DNA from: an uncultured Methanobrevibacter sp.
GTDB lineage: Archaea; Methanobacteriota; Methanobacteria; Methanobacteriales; Methanobacteriaceae
Length of the DNA: 36,973 nt
Direction of reading: 5' to 3'
Assembly: GCA_902785855.1 (NCBI GenBank)
Contig: CADAAJ010000034.1
Span: 1 to 36,973 of the forward strand
Numbering within the stretch: the first letter of the stretch is position 1; each line of letters starts with the position of its first letter. The notes under the pieces were generated by a model. That model was not told where the DNA came from. It ran no database searches and saw only the letters and a program-made list of their open reading frames with translations. Below, one piece after another: positions 8,204-17,348 of the stretch. Made by a program: the position numbers and the translations under genes.

Positions 8204-9931
8204 TTATTTGATGTTACTTGACATGTCATTATTTTCATTAACAATATCTATAACATTTTCTTCTCCAACCATATCTTTTATTTTGTTTAAAGATTTTTCG
8301 CTTAACTTTTCCGTGAATAAAATATGTAAATTGCATATTGCTCTTGAAACACAAACATAAAACAAGTTTCTACTTTGTATGAACTTATTATCATTATTAT
8401 CTGTGCCTATGTTTTCTATCATTTCATTAAAATTATATTTGTTCCAACCTTTTCCAAAAACTGCCAATATATTTTCATATTCTTCACCTTTAACATTATG
8501 TTGGGTTGAAAATGGAGTGTGTTCTTCAATATATTCTTTTAATGGAGGTATTTCGTTATATTGCACTTCTTTTAATTTAACTATTTCATCAAATTGACGG
8601 TTATGTTCTTCTTCATTTTTTAAATATTTATTTAGTTTATTTTCCAGTTTTTCAATTTTTGGATTTAATTTTATCTTTTTACAGGATTTTAAGTGTTCTA
8701 TTACCTCACCAATTGTTTTATTTTTGCGCATATTTTTTATTGATTCTATTTCTGTTTTGATTAATTTTTTATCATCAATAGATGAAATTTTTATATTATT
8801 TAATTGAAAAAATTCAGCATATTTATTATTATCATAATATTCAATCATATTTTCTAAATCTATTAAAAAAGAAATATATTCATTTTCTTTTTTAATTACA
8901 TTATCATTAAATCTAAATGATTTCAATATATTTTCATAGTTTTGATAAGATGATAACAATTTATGGGTTAAAATAAGAATTTTACCATCTGATGCATTTT
9001 TACATTCGCTTGAAAATCGTTTTTTAACAATTTTAAAATATTTAATTCGTTCTTCATCTTGAAGTTCACCTTTCCATTGAGATCCACCCTTTCTTTTCCC
9101 GTCCCAGGAATTTGTATGATAGACTTTAATTAGACCTTTTTTTTGCTTGTTAGGGTATTGAATTAATTTTGGACGTAATTTATTTAAAAATTCAACAATA
9201 TTAGTGTATGATCTGAAATTAGCTTCTTTATTAATAATTTTTAACCTTTTATCAGTAATTTTTCCACAAGTGTCATTATCATATATTGCCTGCCAATGAT
9301 CTCCAAATAATCCTATGATGGATGAATTTTTGGTGCTTTCATAAGCTTCAATTAATGAATTTACAAAGTATTTATTTGTGTCTTGATATTCATCAATAAA
9401 TAAAAAAGGGTAATTATTGATTAAAATTGCACAAAATTTAGTATATTTACATAATTTTGAAAATATTAGTGGAATGTCATTATGGGTTAAATGAATTTCT
9501 TTTTCAGTAATTTCTCTTTTATTTCCTGTTTCATACAATATTTTCTGCTTTTTTATTTCTATTTCAGTTTCTTCAATTTTTTTTCTCCACTTTTCTTCAT
9601 TAGAGATAATATTTCTTATTTCTTTTTGATATCCATTCATAAAATTCCAACAAAATCCATGAATAGTATTTGGGTCAATCAAAGGATTTTTTTCAACTCT
9701 ATCCTTAATTTCATCAACAGCAGTATTTGTAAAACTTATGCATGCAATCTTTTGATGATTATTTTTAATATCTTCGCTATATTTTTTAATAATATAATCT
9801 AAAGATTTATGCAGTGAATATGTTTTACCTGCACCAGGTCCCGCTTCAAAAATGAAACTTTCATGATTATCGATTGCTGTATATAATTTTTCATTTGCTA
9901 TTTCAGCCGCTTTTTCTGCTTCGTTGCTCAT
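8204..9931 (-). CDS. gajB: GajB-like UvrD/Rep superfamily 1 helicase (Gabija component)
   Basis: SF1A helicase motifs appear in order: the Walker A in FEAGPGAGKTYSL (Lys36), CISFTNTAVDEI, TIHGFCW, the Walker B FLFIDEYQDTN, GDHWQAIY (motif III), NFRSYTNIVEF (motif IV), then TQHNVKGEEYENI (motif V) and FYVCVSRA (motif VI). At 575 aa it is a compact UvrD-like helicase of the size seen for GajB. The ATG is immediately adjacent to the TAA of the upstream ATPase/TOPRIM gene, with GGTGAT as its ribosome site, so translation is coupled. In Gabija, GajB binds DNA ends and assembles with the GajA nuclease to block phage. The pairing with an OLD-family gene makes the Gabija call strong. A domain search against characterised GajB would confirm it. 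Confidence 0.88.
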   Translation of the reverse strand: MSNEAEKAAEIANEKLYTAIDNHESFIFEAGPGAGKTYSLHKSLDYIIKKYSEDIKNNHQKIACISFTNTAVDEIKDRVEKNPLIDPNTIHGFCWNFMNGYQKEIRNIISNEEKWRKKIEETEIEIKKQKILYETGNKREITEKEIHLTHNDIPLIFSKLCKYTKFCAILINNYPFLFIDEYQDTNKYFVNSLIEAYESTKNSSIIGLFGDHWQAIYDNDTCGKITDKRLKIINKEANFRSYTNIVEFLNKLRPKLIQYPNKQKKGLIKVYHTNSWDGKRKGGSQWKGELQDEERIKYFKIVKKRFSSECKNASDGKILILTHKLLSSYQNYENILKSFRFNDNVIKKENEYISFLIDLENMIEYYDNNKYAEFFQLNNIKISSIDDKKLIKTEIESIKNMRKNKTIGEVIEHLKSCKKIKLNPKIEKLENKLNKYLKNEEEHNRQFDEIVKLKEVQYNEIPPLKEYIEEHTPFSTQHNVKGEEYENILAVFGKGWNKYNFNEMIENIGTDNNDNKFIQSRNLFYVCVSRAICNLHILFTEKLSEKSLNKIKDMVGEENVIDIVNENNDMSSNIK

Positions 9932-11842
9932 TTAATCACCCACTTCTGATAACCATTTTAAACCTTTCTTAATATAATCTGGAATTTTCCAATGAGTATT
10001 ATTTTCAATACCACATTTAATAGCAAAATCTAATTTGCTGTTAATTTTTTTCGCCTTATTAAACACTGATTCATTTGAAAGTGATTTTAAATCAAACATG
10101 TCGTAATTTTCTAGAATAAATGCATCTTCAAAAGATCTTGGCCAAATGCCATCATTATTTTTTATTTGAAATGTAATCATTACTTTTGGATTATCATCTT
10201 TAACACCAATTTTTAAAGTGTCATCAATTTTAAGTTTTCCTTGACTTTGAGGATTAACCCAATTTTTTAATGCATAATTTGATGAAAATAGCTCTAAATC
10301 ACTATCATAAGGGCATTTTTTCCCATTTTTGTCTACGAAATCAATATCTGTTATTACCAAACAATATGTGTTTATAAATTCTAAAAACTTATAGAATTTA
10401 TGAGCATATGCTCCACCTACTTCAATAATGGATATGTATTTATTGGATAATTTGTTTTCATATTCTTTATCAAATTTTTCAATAATGCGAGGTAAAAGAA
10501 TATGTTCGGATTGTCCCTCAATTAAAATAACTTTATCTGCGAAAAATAAATCACATCTTGTTAATGTTAAAAATTTATGAAGAAAATTTGCATTTTCTTG
10601 ATTGGTTTCTTTAAATATTTTCAAATCTTTGATTTCAATGTTGTTGTTTGATTTTCTTGAAAAGTATCTAATGGATTCAAAATTAGCTTGATTTGAAATA
10701 TGTGACGAATGTGTGGTTACAACAAACTGTACAGGCCATTTTTTCCCATATCTTTTTTCAAAATCTTTTTTTAATTTATTAATTTCTTTAATAAATACTT
10801 CTTGCATTTGTGGATGCAAATGGGCTTCTGGTTCTTCTATAAAAATTAAATTTAATCCGGGAAGTTCATTTTTATTAATAAATTCATCATAAAATTGTTG
10901 TAATCTAAAAAGAATGTATATTAGATTTCTTGAACCTAAACCATTATAATCTTCAGGTAATTTTATTCCATTGGATCCTTCATAACATATTTTAGTATGG
11001 TTTTTTATAAGGTTTTGAGTTTCAATCAAAGTTTCTGTCTGAATATTTGGATCATTAAGACCAGGATATCCAAATATTTTTAAATTTGGCAGTAATTGAG
11101 TTTGAATTGTTGAATCTAATTTGTCAATTGCAATTGTTTGAATTTCTTGTATATTTTTCTCAATTTCATCATTTGAACTTAAATCTTTATTATCAACAGT
11201 TTTAAATAAAACTTTACTTAAAATTCTAGCTTCACTATGGGTGTTATCGTCCAGTTCTCTTTGTGCAAAAATAAAATTATTTTGGATAAGATTATTATAA
11301 GTCTCTATCTTAATCTCTTTAGTATTATTTTCATCACTAGGGTCTATTGAAATTACGGAATACTCAAAGAAAGTTGATAGTTCTTTTTTTAAGAATGTTA
11401 TTAATCTATTTTTTTCATTGTTTTCAACAAATTTTTTACCAGAATCATAAAACTTTTCTTTTTCAGACTTTCGAATAGAATAATTTACTAAAAGTTTTAC
11501 ATAATCTATTTCATCATCTAAATCAATTATAAAATCAGATAAAATTGCAAAATCAGAATTATCACTATATTTCAAATAATATGTGATGGATACAGTTGGT
11601 AATTCAAAATCTTTATTATAGGTGTCCTGATTAAAAAAATCAATAAATTTTTTAAATGATTTAATATTAAAGTCTTCAATTTTTAATTTGTTTTTTAAGT
11701 TATTTGTACGGTTAAATATTTCATTTAATGAAGTTTTACCACTATTATTTTTACCTACAATAAGTGTAGACTCTTCATGGAATGTAAACTCTACATCTTC
11801 AAGAAGTCTAAAATTGTGTATTTTCACCTTTTCTAAATACAT
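9932..11842 (-). CDS. gajA: GajA-like OLD-family ATPase/TOPRIM endonuclease (Gabija component)
   Basis: The N-terminal ABC-type ATPase has a Walker A at 30-37 (GKNNSGKT), a signature-like stretch around 300-306 (NGLGSRN), a Walker B at 332-344 (LIFIEEPEAHLHP) and an H-loop VVTTHSSH near 374-381. The TOPRIM nuclease follows, with VILIEGQSEH (Glu442) and the metal-binding pair in VITDIDF (Asp499, Asp501). This is the OLD/GajA architecture: a site-specific nickase whose activity is held back by nucleotides until phage replication depletes them. At 636 aa it is slightly longer than the founding GajA (about 580 aa). The ATG is preceded by GGAGAT. It is the first gene of the operon, and repeat copy B lies about 130 bp upstream. 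Confidence 0.9.
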   Translation of the reverse strand: MYLEKVKIHNFRLLEDVEFTFHEESTLIVGKNNSGKTSLNEIFNRTNNLKNKLKIEDFNIKSFKKFIDFFNQDTYNKDFELPTVSITYYLKYSDNSDFAILSDFIIDLDDEIDYVKLLVNYSIRKSEKEKFYDSGKKFVENNEKNRLITFLKKELSTFFEYSVISIDPSDENNTKEIKIETYNNLIQNNFIFAQRELDDNTHSEARILSKVLFKTVDNKDLSSNDEIEKNIQEIQTIAIDKLDSTIQTQLLPNLKIFGYPGLNDPNIQTETLIETQNLIKNHTKICYEGSNGIKLPEDYNGLGSRNLIYILFRLQQFYDEFINKNELPGLNLIFIEEPEAHLHPQMQEVFIKEINKLKKDFEKRYGKKWPVQFVVTTHSSHISNQANFESIRYFSRKSNNNIEIKDLKIFKETNQENANFLHKFLTLTRCDLFFADKVILIEGQSEHILLPRIIEKFDKEYENKLSNKYISIIEVGGAYAHKFYKFLEFINTYCLVITDIDFVDKNGKKCPYDSDLELFSSNYALKNWVNPQSQGKLKIDDTLKIGVKDDNPKVMITFQIKNNDGIWPRSFEDAFILENYDMFDLKSLSNESVFNKAKKINSKLDFAIKCGIENNTHWKIPDYIKKGLKWLSEVGD

Positions 11843-11974
11843 TCTATCTCCTAATAAATACTATTATATGGCTGTTTGATTTTAGATTTGATAATCTTTA
11901 ATTATTTTATATTTGTCATTGATATATAAATGAATTTTGTAAGAACACTTGAAAAGTAATTTCATAGCATAATC

Positions 11975-12146
11975 TACTTAACTCATTTCCCACTTTAACT
12001 TCAACTAGATTAAAACTCACATAAATTAAATCATACATTCCATGTCAATATCATTATTTAATTTAGTCTTTCTGTAAGTATTTTAGATTTTAATTTGAAG
12101 CATAATAGAAAAGTTATTTAATGTTTGATAATAAATAATGTATTAT
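11975..12146 (-). repeat. Island repeat, copy B (172 bp)
   Basis: This copy is the same length as copy D (20822-20993) and differs from it at only about three positions (11994, 12007 and 12046 region). Both edges are sharp: sequence similarity between B and D starts at tacttaact and stops after atgtattat. On the minus strand it precedes gajA. On the plus strand its last 9 bases contain the ATG of the gene at 12138, so B sits between two divergent genes and may act as their shared promoter region. Confidence 0.93.
12114..12121 (+). promoter_or_regulatory. TATA-like element inside repeat B
   Basis: The sequence ttatttaa lies about 17-24 nt upstream of the ATG at 12138, and no Shine-Dalgarno site is present, which fits a leaderless archaeal transcript. 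The same element is carried by copies A and D, where the following ATG leads only into two- and eleven-codon frames. Confidence 0.35.
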
Positions 12147-13334
12147 AAGAATATTAATGAAGGAATGTTTTGTAGCGAATTAATTCCAATCGATTTGGAT
12201 AATAAGGAAGATTATTATCGTATGGTTTATAGCATTTATTCATCTTTAACTAGTGAAATAGTAATTGATTTTATTAATTCAAATAGAATTAATTTATTTA
12301 TTATGGAATCTGCTCAGGTATTGGCTAATTCAATTAGACTTTTTGAGTTAGGGTATTTTGATGCAGCATATTATTCGATGAGAACTTCAATAGAAGTTTT
12401 CACGGTATTATTTGATGTATATGATTATGATGATGAAAAAATAATGAAAAATATGGGCAAGTTTGTTAAAAATGAATATTTTGTGAGAAGGAAGCAAATT
12501 ATTGATTATTTGTCTAAAAATGGAATTGTGTTTGCAGATATTAAAGAAAAAATGCCTAACTTTTTAAAAGAAATGGAGGATACTTCTCAAAAATTAAATA
12601 ATCGAGTTCATAAATCTAATTTTGATAATTTTTACATAAAACATAAAATTAAATGTCAAAATGAGAATTATAGGGCAAATCAGGCAAATGAATTTATAAG
12701 TCTATTAGAAAAATCGATTAAAATAGTTGCAGTAATGAGATTGATTTTAGATCCAATTCCTCTTTTGATGGATGATGAAGAAATAGCATATAGAATTCCT
12801 AATTTAATGACTTATTCATTTTCTAAAGATCTTTTAGAACTTATTGGTGAGAAAACATTATTAGAATTTAAAAGTACTGAAAAATTCATAGGATTTAAAG
12901 AATGGATAATGGGCTTTGAAAAAAGAAATGAGTATGTTGATGCAGTGGTAATGTATGAATTCATTGATTTGAATAATTTAGATGAAATTTATAAACAAAA
13001 AGAATTATTAAGTAAGTATGATTTAATGAATGTGAATATAGCAGGTTGTAGTAATAAAATTATTGAAATAATTAGTTATAATGGTTTTGATAGATATCGG
13101 ACAAGTTCTAATAATTTTAATGGTGTAATTTGTAATCCTTTAAGATATGATCAATTGAAAAACTTAGTTGAATATTTTAATTTAGAATATGATGAAATTT
13201 TTGTATCAATATTAAATAGGAATCCAAATTTTGATTCACTGCAAACTATTGATTTGATTTATATTTTTCACAATGAAAAATTTACACAAGAGGAGATTGA
13301 TAACTTGGTAAGTGTTGATTTAGTGGTAGATTAA
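12138..13334 (+). CDS. HEPN/DUF5677-like helical protein (398 aa), candidate defence gene
   Basis: A helical segment at about residues 55-90 (SAQVLANSIRLFELGYF, then SMRTSIEVFTVLFDV) resembles the core of DUF5677 and HEPN-like four-helix domains, followed by NNRVHKS near 154-160. I see no clear RxxxxH RNase motif, so the HEPN link is tentative. The C-terminal 170 residues are alpha/beta and unrecognised. The ATG lies inside repeat B, without a ribosome site; a second in-frame ATG at 12165 is preceded too closely by AAGGA to be better. It is divergent from gajA and is followed by a convergent transposase remnant 18 bp away. It could be a stand-alone abortive-infection gene, inferred from the neighbourhood. 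Confidence 0.65.
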   Translation: MYYKNINEGMFCSELIPIDLDNKEDYYRMVYSIYSSLTSEIVIDFINSNRINLFIMESAQVLANSIRLFELGYFDAAYYSMRTSIEVFTVLFDVYDYDDEKIMKNMGKFVKNEYFVRRKQIIDYLSKNGIVFADIKEKMPNFLKEMEDTSQKLNNRVHKSNFDNFYIKHKIKCQNENYRANQANEFISLLEKSIKIVAVMRLILDPIPLLMDDEEIAYRIPNLMTYSFSKDLLELIGEKTLLEFKSTEKFIGFKEWIMGFEKRNEYVDAVVMYEFIDLNNLDEIYKQKELLSKYDLMNVNIAGCSNKIIEIISYNGFDRYRTSSNNFNGVICNPLRYDQLKNLVEYFNLEYDEIFVSILNRNPNFDSLQTIDLIYIFHNEKFTQEEIDNLVSVDLVVD

Positions 13335-13352
13335 TATGATTGTGATATGATT

Positions 13353-13758
13353 TTATGGATTGGTATTGCTAATATATGATTTTATTGCAAAAATTGAAAT
13401 ATTTTTTAAAAATTTAAAGAACTCAGTTTGGGATTTTTTATTACAATTACGACATAAATAACGTTTAAATTTAATAGGAATACTACTTTCTAAACATAAT
13501 GTTTTCCAATTAAAAATTTTTTTAATAATATCATGAGAATTACATTTGCTACAAATGGTTTTGATACTAATAACACCATCTGAATTAACAAAGTAATTTT
13601 CATCGAGGATACTCTCCATTGGAAGGATGATTTGATAAGAATTATCCAATAATTTCACACTTTTCATCTTTTCTGATTGGAACTTCAGGAAAACCAATAA
13701 ATTTATATTCCCCATCTTTCAAAATAAGACATGAAAGACATTTATTTTCACTGTTCAT
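13353..13758 (-). pseudogene. Transposase N-terminal fragment with zinc ribbon, frameshifted
   Basis: The longest open frame (13353-13715, 120 aa) contains a four-cysteine zinc ribbon, CSKC at the front and CRNCNKKSQTEF behind, with NSYQIILPMESIL before it. This layout is common at the N-terminus of archaeal IS transposases. An ATG at 13756-13758 opens another frame (MNSENKCLSCLILKDGEYKF) that reaches about 13650 and would join by one frameshift. After KSQTEFFKF the reading departs and stops, so the catalytic part is missing. It faces away from the other transposase remnant at 13948. Confidence 0.6.
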
Positions 13759-13947
13759 ATATAATAATGTGTTTTCCAACCAACATTATACTTAATTATT
13801 CTTAAAAAATTAATTAAAGAATATATAAAGTAATAACAAGATTATAACTAACATATGGTTGGTAAAATAATGAATGATGATAAAATAATAAGATAAAAAA
13901 CATAAATTCATCAAAAAATAAACACAAAATAATCACTCAAGACCTAA
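13759..13947. other. Intergenic sequence between two transposase remnants
   Basis: No coding sequence is visible. The ends carry partly inverted matches, ttttccaaccaacat near 13770 and atatggttggtaaaa near 13853-13867, which could be old IS or promoter sequence. Otherwise it is simple AT-rich DNA. Confidence 0.3.
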
Positions 13948-14548
13948 CATGTTGACAGCCCCAAAAAATTCCACAATCCTATCCTAAAAGAAAAATATAG
14001 TGATGAATTATACTTAAATTTAAGAATAATCACCATAGAATTAGAAAATGGAGAAATTGAAACACTATTAACAAATTTAACTCCAAAAATGATGACCACA
14101 GAAGACATCTGCCAAATTTACGATTATCGATGGGGAATTGAAACCAACTACAATACTTTTAAAAATCGCTTAAACATCGAGAATTACAATGGAACTAAAA
14201 GAATAACAATCGAACAAGATATTTACTCCCAATTTATATTTTATAATATAATCTGCTACTATAATTCTTATTTAAACATGTTAGTAAATCTTCAATTGAG
14301 TAAAAAAGGCAAATGCGATGAAGATGATGAATATCAAATAGATCAAGCCAATTTAATTAGAAATCTTAATGATGGATTAATGAAAGTAATCGTAAATCCC
14401 ATTAAAGATAACATTTGTGAATTCACATCGGATTTAATATGGAAATCGTCGGATGAACTCAATAAAATTAAAAAAAAATATAAGATATGAGCATCAAAAG
14501 TCTAAACCATTCATTAGATATCGAATGAAATATCAGGACATGTCCTGA
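13948..14548 (+). pseudogene. IS4-type DDE transposase, C-terminal remnant
   Basis: The intact stretch at 14089-14490 contains the IS4-family YREK signature, Y-x2-R-x3-E-x6-K, in IYDYRWGIETNYNTFK. Coding-like sequence continues upstream in the same frame to a stop at 13945-13947 (FHNPILKEKYSDELYL, then LENGEIETLL), so the listed ATG is not the true start. Downstream, a frameshift near 14485 leads into EHQKSKPFIRYRMKYQDMS and a stop at 14546-14548, which looks like the real C-terminus. The first two catalytic aspartates are absent, so the element cannot transpose by itself. Confidence 0.75.
14533..14548. repeat. 16-bp perfect palindrome
   Basis: tcaggacatgtcctga is identical to its own reverse complement. 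It covers the last codons and stop of the decayed IS4-type transposase, so it may be part of the element's end or a chance survivor. The rest of 14549-14780 is noncoding and otherwise featureless. Confidence 0.6.
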
Positions 14549-14780
14549 GGAGGATAACGCCCATGAAACAAATAAGAAGGAAAAAATCATGAAAATTTCC
14601 TAAAGTTTACGACATTGAAAAATCAAAACCTGATTTAAAAATAATATAACATAGTTATTAAATATGAAATTTAATAAAAATTTTCACCAGGAATATCTTA
14701 AGTTTCTAGGAATGCTTATTTTCAAATGTTTTTAATATAATACATTAAATTTGATATATGCTTTGTGATTTTCTCCCTTA

Positions 14781-14790
14781 AATATATATT
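14781..14790 (+). promoter_or_regulatory. TATA box for the 14813-17348 gene pair
   Basis: The sequence aatatatatt lies about 23-32 nt upstream of the ATG at 14813. No ribosome site is visible, which is the usual form of a leaderless archaeal promoter. Confidence 0.5.
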
Positions 14791-14812
14791 GATATAAATT
14801 AAACCTATACAT

Positions 14813-16276
14813 ATGAGAAACCATCCTTATGATAAACTCAAAGACCATGAACATAAAAATGGAATTTTTAAGTCTCCAATTAATCAGATTGATAATATTA
14901 AATTGTATCATTGGAGAAATGATTGTCTTCCAGATTTTATTTGGATTGCATTAATATTAGATTATTATAATCGTGAAGGTGCTTTTTTAAAGTTATCATC
15001 AATTTTTAAAGAGATTGAAGATTCTTCTTTTCAATTTGATTCGTTACAATTATCGTATATTTTTTCTTTAGATAAACCTCATCAAATTGAATTTTATAAT
15101 ATTCTATTAAAATATATTGATGTTGAAACATTGTCTCCATTAACAATTATTTTTAATAAAAACCAGTTATTTAAAGAATATTTTGTTATAGAAAATTATA
15201 GGGTTGAAGATAAACTTATTATTTTAGAAAATATTGTTGAATATTATGGAACTAATAAATCTGATGAAGCAACAGATGTTCAATATGTAATTCTAACTTT
15301 TTATTTTCTCATACGAAATAAAATTCACTTAACGGAAAAAACTAGTGAAATAGCCGATTATTTATATAAATATCCAAAAACGCCTCACGTAAATGATGAA
15401 ATGAAAAAATATCGACCCACTGTTAGGAGCATTTTTGGTGCCATCCAAGATGGTATATATGAACATAATCAAGAATTTATAAGATTATTTTGGAGAGAAT
15501 TATTAAAAATAGGGGGTTGTGAGTTGATATATGGAGAATATATGAATCAATTTACATTAGATGAAAATTTTATTGAAGATATTAAAATTGAATTTCAAAA
15601 ATTGATTATTGAAAACACAGAAACTGAACTTGAAGATTCACAATTTAATGTTATTATAGGTTCTTCAGTTTATGCATTAAAAGTGTTAAACGAACTTGTT
15701 GAATGTAATCTTAGAAATAAAGTTATGGGAAGATTGTGTTTGAGAATAATTATTGAAGTTTACATCACATTAAAATTTATTCATAAAAAAGAACAAGAAG
15801 AACCAAACATATGGGAAGAGTATCAAGAATATGGTATTGGAAAATATAAGATGATTCTAATCAAAGCTCGTGAAGTAAAAGAATTTGAAAACTCACATTT
15901 GAATACTGAATTGATTGACGCATTAGTTAACGAACAATTTGATGAAATGTTCTTAAATATTGAAGTAAAGTATTTTAAAAAAGATATGAGAAAAAAGGCT
16001 GGTGATGTTGATGAAAAAGAATTATATGATTTGTATTATGATTATGAGTCAAATTATGCTCACGGTTTATGGGGGGCAGTTCGTGAAAGTGCAATGTTAA
16101 CATGTGTTAATCCACTTCATTTAGGACATAATGTTCCAGATGTTCAATTAAATCATGGTTTAGCAGATGTTTTGCCTGATGCGATAATGGTTTTTAAAAA
16201 ATTATTATCATTTATTGATGATAATTATCCATTGTCTTCTGAATTCATGTCAAAATATGAGGTAAAAAATGAATAA
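14813..16276 (+). CDS. DUF5677-like helical protein (487 aa), first gene of a two-gene unit
   Basis: The C-terminal half resembles DUF5677-type proteins. A helix with KVLNELVECNL is followed by RLCLRIIIEVYITLKFI (a conserved R...E pattern near 310-330), and a later helix has LYDLYYDYESNYAHGLW, with a conserved Tyr/His pair near 415-422. The family occurs in defence islands, but its activity is not established to my knowledge. The N-terminal 260 residues are helical and unrecognised. The ATG follows a TATA box without a ribosome site. Its end overlaps the next gene by 8 bp, so the two are translated together. Confidence 0.65.
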   Translation: MRNHPYDKLKDHEHKNGIFKSPINQIDNIKLYHWRNDCLPDFIWIALILDYYNREGAFLKLSSIFKEIEDSSFQFDSLQLSYIFSLDKPHQIEFYNILLKYIDVETLSPLTIIFNKNQLFKEYFVIENYRVEDKLIILENIVEYYGTNKSDEATDVQYVILTFYFLIRNKIHLTEKTSEIADYLYKYPKTPHVNDEMKKYRPTVRSIFGAIQDGIYEHNQEFIRLFWRELLKIGGCELIYGEYMNQFTLDENFIEDIKIEFQKLIIENTETELEDSQFNVIIGSSVYALKVLNELVECNLRNKVMGRLCLRIIIEVYITLKFIHKKEQEEPNIWEEYQEYGIGKYKMILIKAREVKEFENSHLNTELIDALVNEQFDEMFLNIEVKYFKKDMRKKAGDVDEKELYDLYYDYESNYAHGLWGAVRESAMLTCVNPLHLGHNVPDVQLNHGLADVLPDAIMVFKKLLSFIDDNYPLSSEFMSKYEVKNE

Positions 16277-17348
16277 TGCTATAATTTATTTACATAATAT
16301 TCAAAATGAATATTATGACATATTAAAATCTAAAGAACCAATTGTATTTTCAGATGATTTAAATTTAGTCGAAATTACTATGATTATTGAAGAAATAGAC
16401 ATTTTTTGGAGAAAAAATAGGGATAAAATCTTATTTGATTTGGATTATTTTGATGATAAAGAAACATTGTTTTTAGCAGGATCCATGTATTTGGACATTG
16501 ATGGTAATTGTCATTATTACTTTAAAACATTTGGGGATGAAAATATTATCAATGATTCGATATTAAAATTTCAAAACATTGCTAATAATGATGTAAATGC
16601 TGATTTTGATATAATTTCAATTTTTAAACGATCATTTAAAAATACTTTGAGTTTATTAGAAAATTTTAGTTCTTATTTTTATATTCTACCTGTAGATTAT
16701 ATTATTTCAGTGTATAATGATGAATTAATTGAAATGAAAAATAAAATATTTTATCAACTTCTTTCATCATTACTTGATTTTGAGGATATTTTATCCAATG
16801 AGTTATTTTTTGAGACCTTTGACTCAATTGAGAAAATTGAAAATATTTTAGAAAATAAAAAAATTGATTTATTCACATTTAATGAAGGAGACAATAATTT
16901 ATCTCTTAAAGAAAGATTAGACAAATATGAAACTCAAATTCCATTTAAGCTTGATGATTATCTGATGAAATTTTTATGTTTGTTGTATAATTATTGGAAT
17001 CAAATTATAAGTATATTTTTGGTCTTCATGGAACTTGGTTTCATACCGTATATTAGTTTTAAAAATACTTTTTTTAATTTTCATACCTTATTTTTATCTT
17101 TATATAATGGAGAAGATGCAGATGAAATTTTAAATAAAATAATTGTATTTTATACATTTAATATTTGTACAGATGAAAGAATTTTTAATAAAATTAATTT
17201 TGAAGATTATGTTAATTTAGTTGTGAATAATGATTTCCAAGAAAAATTAATGAATAATGATGAAGATAACATATCTAAGGGATTGAATGTATTGATAAAC
17301 CATATTTCTAAAGAGTTCAATATATTGATGGAGAAAAATGAAAATTAA
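16269..17348 (+). CDS. Hypothetical acidic helical protein (359 aa), second gene of the pair
   Basis: I do not recognise this protein. It is soluble, acidic and helical, with many Asp-Phe/Ile-Asp runs. One strongly hydrophobic stretch near residues 233-255 (LCLLYNYWNQIISIFLVFMEL) could be a buried or membrane-associated helix. It starts inside the end of the upstream gene (8-bp overlap), and the pair share a single leaderless-type promoter. Overlap of this kind usually indicates a fixed stoichiometry, so it is probably an obligate partner of the DUF5677-like protein. Function is unknown. Confidence 0.62.
   Translation: MNNAIIYLHNIQNEYYDILKSKEPIVFSDDLNLVEITMIIEEIDIFWRKNRDKILFDLDYFDDKETLFLAGSMYLDIDGNCHYYFKTFGDENIINDSILKFQNIANNDVNADFDIISIFKRSFKNTLSLLENFSSYFYILPVDYIISVYNDELIEMKNKIFYQLLSSLLDFEDILSNELFFETFDSIEKIENILENKKIDLFTFNEGDNNLSLKERLDKYETQIPFKLDDYLMKFLCLLYNYWNQIISIFLVFMELGFIPYISFKNTFFNFHTLFLSLYNGEDADEILNKIIVFYTFNICTDERIFNKINFEDYVNLVVNNDFQEKLMNNDEDNISKGLNVLINHISKEFNILMEKNEN

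Noticed and set aside
8379-9802. Plus-strand Phe/Ser-rich ORFs opposite gajB
   Set aside because: Composition is typical of antisense reading of an AT-rich helicase gene.
12138-13334. The 398-aa protein as a third Gabija component
   Set aside because: It is divergent from gajA and separated from it by repeat B, so it belongs to a different transcription unit.
13353-14548. The two transposase remnants as one intact IS element
   Set aside because: They lie on opposite strands, each lacks major parts, both are frameshifted, and no clear terminal repeats enclose them.
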